Source: CALAZP01 sp964410725
Lineage (GTDB): Bacteria > Bacteroidota > Bacteroidia > Chitinophagales > Saprospiraceae
NCBI GenBank assembly: GCA_964410725.1
Contig: CAYPID010000002.1
Location: 62,001 to 126,000 of the forward strand
Direction of reading: 5' to 3'
DNA length: 64,000 nucleotides
Part shown: in pieces, positions 61,862 through 64,000 of the stretch
Layout of the letters: each line of letters starts with the position of its first letter
Numbering within the stretch: position 1 is the stretch's first letter
Translations under genes and position numbers: made by a program
Notes under the pieces: generated by a model
The model's input: the letters and a program-made list of their open reading frames with translations, nothing else
Database searches by the model: none
What the model was told of the DNA's origin: nothing

Positions 61862-64000
61862 TCACAGTCCCGAAGGATCAAATTTTCTATTAATTCCAAA
61901 CCATTTAAGGGTTCTCTGACCTAACTGATCAGCGTCAATATGAATCAAATATACTCCTGCCGCGATAGGAATGCCACTACTATTTTTCATATCCCACTCC
62001 AAATCTGGCAGAATTTGGTTTTCCAACAAAGCCCTATTGGCTCCCCTGGGAATACTTCCAGTTTCGTTTCGATTGTACTGACGGATAAATTTGCCATCTA
62101 ACGTATAAATCGTTACGGTACAGACTGCTGGCAAGTTGGTAATTTTAACTGTATTTACAAATTGGGAAACCTCATAATCAGAAAATCCTAAGTAAGGATT
62201 GGGAACAGCCTTGATTTTGTCTAAGGATTCATCCACGAATAATTGATCTGGATCCCCTGCCTCCTTATTAATAATACTGAATTGGTAGGAAGGATAACCA
62301 TTGTATTCTCCTGTTCCTACGGCGGTTTTATAACTATTGTCAACTCTTAGTTGAATCGTTAACTCCTCTGGGATTAAACCCTCTGCATAACTTCGCATTT
62401 GGGTACCAGTCGCCATCATAGGGAAACCAGCCCATGTGATTTCTCTTAAGGCAGCTACCTTGAATAAACTTGGCAAAGTAGACCTTAATCTAGATCTCAA
62501 CTGAGCACATTCATCATATGGAGTTTTAGTCACATAAATAAAATGTTGTCCTCCAGCTAAATACTCATATGCTAATCCAGATACTCCACCTAATGGTAGT
62601 AATAATTGTGAAGTGGGATTAAACATCATATCAGCTCCTGTTGGCTTTCCATCATAAGATTCTGGAAAAAATGTCCCATCATATGAGGAATTTTCTCCAA
62701 AGAAAATATTTAACCTTTCCCCTGTTTCAACGTCTATGGCGTATCCTGGAAACCACCCCATTCCAGTCCCTGGGTCTTCAGTATCAATATCTGGAAGGCC
62801 ATCTCCATTGTTATCGTCTTTAGTGACATTTTGGCCAGACCTTAAATCAAATTGCTTACGTTCTTCTTGACCTAAGAAACCTTCAGACTCGTAGTAGGCA
62901 TTCGCAGTTTCTACTATGACGCATCTACTCCATTTTGATTTATCAGGAGTTAAAACTATATCTACATTATTCAAATCGCTTAATTCAGCTTGCGAGCGAA
63001 CGATTGAATTTCCACTTACGTTGGTCCATGCTGGCGTAATATAAGGCAAGTTATCGCCAGCTCGAGTTCTATAATTGTCAATCATATAGGGAGTGAAAAA
63101 ACCTGGCCCAATATTATTGAAGGATTGATTCGGGTCTAGTGGGGCATCCTCCTCTCCTGGTGAATTAATCACATAATCAAAAATAACATCATCTAAGAAA
63201 GAATTACCAGGTACCCAACCATCAGGAATGCCCGTTAACCATTCCTCGGCATCTGGATTACTGTATTCAATTTCCATTCCTAAGACGCCGTTCTTTGTGT
63301 TGAGTTTGTCGCCAGGCTCTCCAGTTTGCCCAATGGTAACGGTAAATCCAAATTCCTTGATGATTTGCTCATTCAATCTATCGATGGATCCCTCTGAAAT
63401 TACCAGGGGCGCACTAGGATTGGTCAGGCTTTTTAATTGCCACGTTACTTGTTCATCTAAAACGTCATTATCCATATTTTCATCCCGCATAGTCAACTCA
63501 TAAGTACCATCCACCACATCCAATGGATTGAAAATTGTTACTTTAATAGGACCAGCTCCCTCGTCATAAGTAATTGTTCCATCAAATTCTCCTTTGAGGA
63601 TTGATTCTTGAGTAGCCTTAGACATTCTAAGAAAATTGCCACCTGCACCTACCCCATCGATTCGTGTAATAATTGCACCATCACCGTAATTAGCATTTAG
63701 TTTTCGATCAACAATAGGCCTGGGAATTACCGTATAATATGGGTTATCTCCATCACCAATATTACGCCTGCCCTCTAAATAAGGCCTTTTCTGGCCAATT
63801 TGCCTTTGTGGATCATATAATTCGTAATTGTTATAGGCATAGGCAACTGCAACAAAATAATATTTTTTATGATTGATTAATCTTCGGTCTCCTGTTGCAA
63901 ACTGGTCCTCAGTGATTCGAAAGGAATGCTCAATACCCTGATCCCGTCCCTCTACCATTAATTGAGGTACAAACAACTCCTCTGAAGTAGGATTGTCAGT
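61862..64000 (-). CDS. Large secreted protein with FlgD/T9SS-like C-terminus, 5' truncated
   Basis: The frame is open from the right edge to TAA near 61862, giving the last ~712 residues; a TTG at 63976 is internal, since coding continues to the edge. The end has the typical pattern of Bacteroidota secreted proteins: AVPNPYLGFSDYE, CTVTIYTLDGKFIRQYNR, PDLEWDMKNSSGIPIAAGVYLIHID, a FlgD-like Ig fold. It stops with NRKFDPSGL rather than the usual type A signature. Long unstructured and acidic segments fill the middle. Function unknown. The PorV/PorQ-family gene immediately downstream suggests the pair works in T9SS secretion. Confidence 0.75.
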   Translation of the reverse strand, partial: TDNPTSEELFVPQLMVEGRDQGIEHSFRITEDQFATGDRRLINHKKYYFVAVAYAYNNYELYDPQRQIGQKRPYLEGRRNIGDGDNPYYTVIPRPIVDRKLNANYGDGAIITRIDGVGAGGNFLRMSKATQESILKGEFDGTITYDEGAGPIKVTIFNPLDVVDGTYELTMRDENMDNDVLDEQVTWQLKSLTNPSAPLVISEGSIDRLNEQIIKEFGFTVTIGQTGEPGDKLNTKNGVLGMEIEYSNPDAEEWLTGIPDGWVPGNSFLDDVIFDYVINSPGEEDAPLDPNQSFNNIGPGFFTPYMIDNYRTRAGDNLPYITPAWTNVSGNSIVRSQAELSDLNNVDIVLTPDKSKWSRCVIVETANAYYESEGFLGQEERKQFDLRSGQNVTKDDNNGDGLPDIDTEDPGTGMGWFPGYAIDVETGERLNIFFGENSSYDGTFFPESYDGKPTGADMMFNPTSQLLLPLGGVSGLAYEYLAGGQHFIYVTKTPYDECAQLRSRLRSTLPSLFKVAALREITWAGFPMMATGTQMRSYAEGLIPEELTIQLRVDNSYKTAVGTGEYNGYPSYQFSIINKEAGDPDQLFVDESLDKIKAVPNPYLGFSDYEVSQFVNTVKITNLPAVCTVTIYTLDGKFIRQYNRNETGSIPRGANRALLENQILPDLEWDMKNSSGIPIAAGVYLIHIDADQLGQRTLKWFGINRKFDPSGL

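Noticed and set aside
1..64000. CRISPR arrays, insertion sequences, prophage or integrase genes
   Set aside because: No regularly spaced repeats, transposase motifs or phage genes seen; only the 24-bp repeat at the assembly gap.

Overview
The window is AT-rich and comes from a gliding-type member of the Bacteroidota (Cytophagia/Saprospiria-like; I cannot place it more precisely). Evidence for this is a type IX secretion system (T9SS) gene set (SprA, a PorU-like C25 sortase, a PorV/PorQ-family barrel, GldB and a T9SS client), an RprX/RprY-type two-component pair, a UpxY-type NusG paralogue, and promoters of the Bacteroidota form TTTG-N19-21-TAnnTTTG. Both edges cut genes: the C-terminal part of metH on the left, and a large secreted protein lacking its N-terminus on the right. 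A 100-N scaffold gap lies at 56688-56787.

Layout. 1-2300 holds the metH 3' part and a secreted T9SS client. 2363-21893 (+) is a dense, overlapping exopolysaccharide/capsule locus. It has three amino-sugar (uronic acid) genes, UpxY, a 35-codon micro-ORF, a UDP-glucuronate 4-epimerase, a CpsB-type PHP phosphatase, a Wza-type export lipoprotein, a Wzc-type BY-kinase, eight glycosyltransferases, a WcaF-type acetyltransferase, a Wzy-like polymerase and ManC. No flippase, no initiating phosphoglycosyl transferase and no WbpB-type oxidoreductase is present. 21886-32334 (-) carries the PorU-like sortase, a 66-aa basic protein, a SulP transporter, a histidine kinase/response regulator pair, a rhomboid protease and an O-antigen-ligase-like protein. 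32408-36239 (+) is pheS-hisS-gatA. 36260-38575 (-) is tatA, a 2OG-Fe(II) oxygenase and gldB, divergent from a PorT-like barrel. 39363-50982 (-) has a 39-aa membrane microprotein, pyrD, rprY/rprX, sprA and ruvA. 51045-56571 (+) is purD followed by three periplasmic foldase-type genes. After the gap come a POT peptide transporter, a DUF3108 protein, ruvC (+), HIT and greA, then a PorV/PorQ-family protein with the truncated secreted protein.

How the genes work together. The polysaccharide locus looks like a Wzx/Wzy-type pathway: activated sugars (ManC, epimerase, aminouronate genes), assembly (glycosyltransferases, acetyltransferase), polymerisation (Wzy-like), and chain-length control and export (Wzc, Wza, CpsB phosphatase), with UpxY as likely antiterminator. 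The T9SS genes are scattered rather than clustered, as is usual in the phylum. The periplasmic foldases (SurA-type) plausibly support the many outer-membrane barrels.

Most notable observations: (i) two polysaccharide genes (Wza and one glycosyltransferase) whose conserved N-termini extend upstream of any ATG/GTG/TTG codon; (ii) four TTGA stop-start junctions in the same locus, one of which exposes a hidden 35-aa ORF; (iii) a PorU-like sortase that appears to carry an inserted ILEI/FAM3-like domain; (iv) a 39-aa single-pass membrane microprotein downstream of pyrD containing a C8 tract; (v) a scaffold gap whose edges share an identical 24-bp sequence, so the gap may be artificial.
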